Of a stretch of DNA of 6,678 nt, positions 5,906 through 6,678 are shown piece by piece. Numbering within the stretch: position 1 is the first letter of the stretch; each line of letters begins with the position of its first letter. The DNA is taken from contig CALAIJ010000321.1 of the NCBI GenBank assembly GCA_937923365.1, positions 1 to 6,678 on the forward strand. The letters are read 5' to 3'. This DNA comes from an uncultured Sulfitobacter sp. (lineage in GTDB: Bacteria > Pseudomonadota > Alphaproteobacteria > Rhodobacterales > Rhodobacteraceae). Made by a program: the position numbers and the translations under genes. A model generated the notes under the pieces. That model was given only the letters and a program-made list of their open reading frames with translations, was not told the origin of the DNA and made no database searches.

Positions 5906-5924
5906 GTGGTTAACCAATGACCAC
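5906..5924. repeat. Palindrome and nested inverted repeat before the protease ribosome site
   Basis: TGGTTAACCA at 5907-5916 is a perfect 10-bp palindrome. In addition GTGGT (5906-5910) pairs with ACCAC (5920-5924), directly abutting the ribosome site AGGAG at 5925-5929. It could be an operator or could modulate access to the ribosome site. A short palindrome like this can arise by chance. Confidence 0.35.
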
Positions 5925-5935
5925 AGGAGAGAGCC

Positions 5936-6678
5936 ATGCCCAGCGCCACCAGGAAACGCACAGCCGAAGACTGCCGCAAGGTGCTCGACAAGCTGCGGCG
6001 CACCTATCAGCATCTGCACAATGCCACGGGTTTCGACGTGGGCTATTGCTGGACCGATGGTGCCCGCACGGACGAGCTTTGCGTGCGCGTGCACGTCACC
6101 GCCAAAACGCCTGATGCGCTCCTGAGCAAAGAGCAGATGATCGCCAAAGAGATCGACGGCGTGCGCGTTGACGTGATCACTGGCCCTTACAAGGTCCGGC
6201 GCGAGTTCGGCTTTGGTCAAAACACGCCCGAGCATGCGCTGTTGTCCGGCAGCGCCTGCAAACGCCAGCATGCAGGCACCGGCACCATCGGTGCCATCGC
6301 CATCGACAAGGCCACTGGCGCGCCGGGCATCCTGTCGAACTGGCATGTTCTGTCCACTTTTGCCGGCGAAGCAGGTGACCCGATTTATGGCGAAGGCGAT
6401 AGCCGGACGCCCATCGCGACCTTGCAAAAGTCCATGCTGTCGCGGCACGGCGATGCCGCCTTTGCCCCGCTGACCGGAACCCGCGCGTGGTATCCGGCGC
6501 TGAAAGAACTGAACATCAACCTGTCTGGCGTGCGCCCATCAACGCTGGGGCATATCTTGTGCAAATACGGGCGTGCCAGCGGCCTGACACGCGCACGGGT
6601 CGACGGGGAAGGCTTCTACAAAGTCCTGCACCTTGTCGCCCCCGGCGAATATCAGGCCATCGAGATCGAAGGCTTTCG
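5936..6678 (+). CDS. Trypsin-fold serine protease, NAL1-like family, 5' part (truncated by right edge)
   Basis: An open frame of 247 complete codons runs off the right edge. Start ATG 5936 has a strong AGGAG at 5925-5929. The N-terminal part (residues about 30-85: GFDVGYCWTDGARTDELCVRVHV, KEIDGVRVDVI) matches the small alpha/beta lead-in seen in bacterial NAL1-type proteases, which often reads as a G-x-GY / RT-E / IPKEIDG-V-DV pattern. The chymotrypsin fold follows: GTGTIGAIAID (114-124), the catalytic His segment GILSNWHVLS (131-140, His137) and a likely catalytic Asp in HGDAAFAPL (171-179, Asp173). KYGRASGLTRARV (210-222) resembles the conserved K-x-GR-T-GLT-G segment of the family. The nucleophile Ser (GDSG-type) would lie beyond the edge, so activity cannot be judged. 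No signal peptide is visible. It is transcribed away from the YcaO gene and may belong to the same locus, for instance as a maturation protease, or be an unrelated neighbour. Confidence 0.75.
   Translation, partial: MPSATRKRTAEDCRKVLDKLRRTYQHLHNATGFDVGYCWTDGARTDELCVRVHVTAKTPDALLSKEQMIAKEIDGVRVDVITGPYKVRREFGFGQNTPEHALLSGSACKRQHAGTGTIGAIAIDKATGAPGILSNWHVLSTFAGEAGDPIYGEGDSRTPIATLQKSMLSRHGDAAFAPLTGTRAWYPALKELNINLSGVRPSTLGHILCKYGRASGLTRARVDGEGFYKVLHLVAPGEYQAIEIEGF

Larger units (their letters stand above)
5801..5935. other. Divergent intergenic region between YcaO and protease genes
   Basis: This 135-bp spacer separates two divergently transcribed genes and should hold promoters for both. It contains a candidate direct-repeat operator (5874-5891), a hairpin-forming inverted repeat with arms TGCCTC (5826-5831) and GAGGCA (5841-5846) that would lie in the YcaO leader, and a palindrome just before the protease ribosome site. 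I could not pick convincing -35/-10 pairs. Confidence 0.75.

Overview
The window looks like a piece of a bacterial chromosome, most likely from an alphaproteobacterium of the Rhodobacterales (marine roseobacter) type. That placement is an inference from the GC-rich coding style, the strong AGGAG ribosome sites and the general flavour of the proteins. It does not rest on a marker gene. There are six protein-coding genes, two of them cut by the window edges. I see no RNA genes, insertion sequences or CRISPR arrays.

Layout: (1) 1-365, minus strand, the 5' part of an unrecognised gene. (2) 366-656, a divergent spacer dense in short repeats, AT-rich in its second half, probably carrying promoters for both sides. 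(3) 657-2276, plus strand, a heme peroxidase of the animal-peroxidase (peroxinectin-like) superfamily, followed 28 bp later by (4) 2305-2682, a 125-residue protein of unknown function, clearly co-transcribed. (5) 2679-4670, minus strand, a large regulator with a SARP/AfsR-type DNA-binding domain, a BTAD domain, a TolB-like domain and TPR repeats. It converges on gene 4 and overlaps it by 4 bp. (6) 4700-5800, minus strand, a YcaO-domain protein 29 bp upstream of the regulator and probably in one operon with it. (7) 5801-5935, a second divergent spacer. (8) 5936 to the right edge, plus strand, a trypsin-fold protease of the NAL1-like kind, truncated before its catalytic serine.

Read together, the middle of the window is two converging two-gene units: peroxidase plus small protein, and YcaO plus dedicated regulator. 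YcaO enzymes activate amide backbones with ATP, classically in RiPP peptide modification, so this may be a small modification or natural-product locus with a pathway-specific SARP-like activator, an oxidising enzyme, a possible substrate or partner protein and a protease next door. No obvious RiPP precursor, cyclodehydratase partner, TfuA or transporter is visible, so that reading is a hypothesis. The most testable observation is that both divergent spacers carry an 11-bp-period direct repeat sharing the core CGTGATTCA, oriented toward the peroxidase in one spacer and toward the YcaO gene in the other. That arrangement is expected for SARP-type binding sites. The peroxidase is also unusual: it keeps its heme-binding histidines but seems to have lost the distal aspartate and most calcium-binding ligands of the family.
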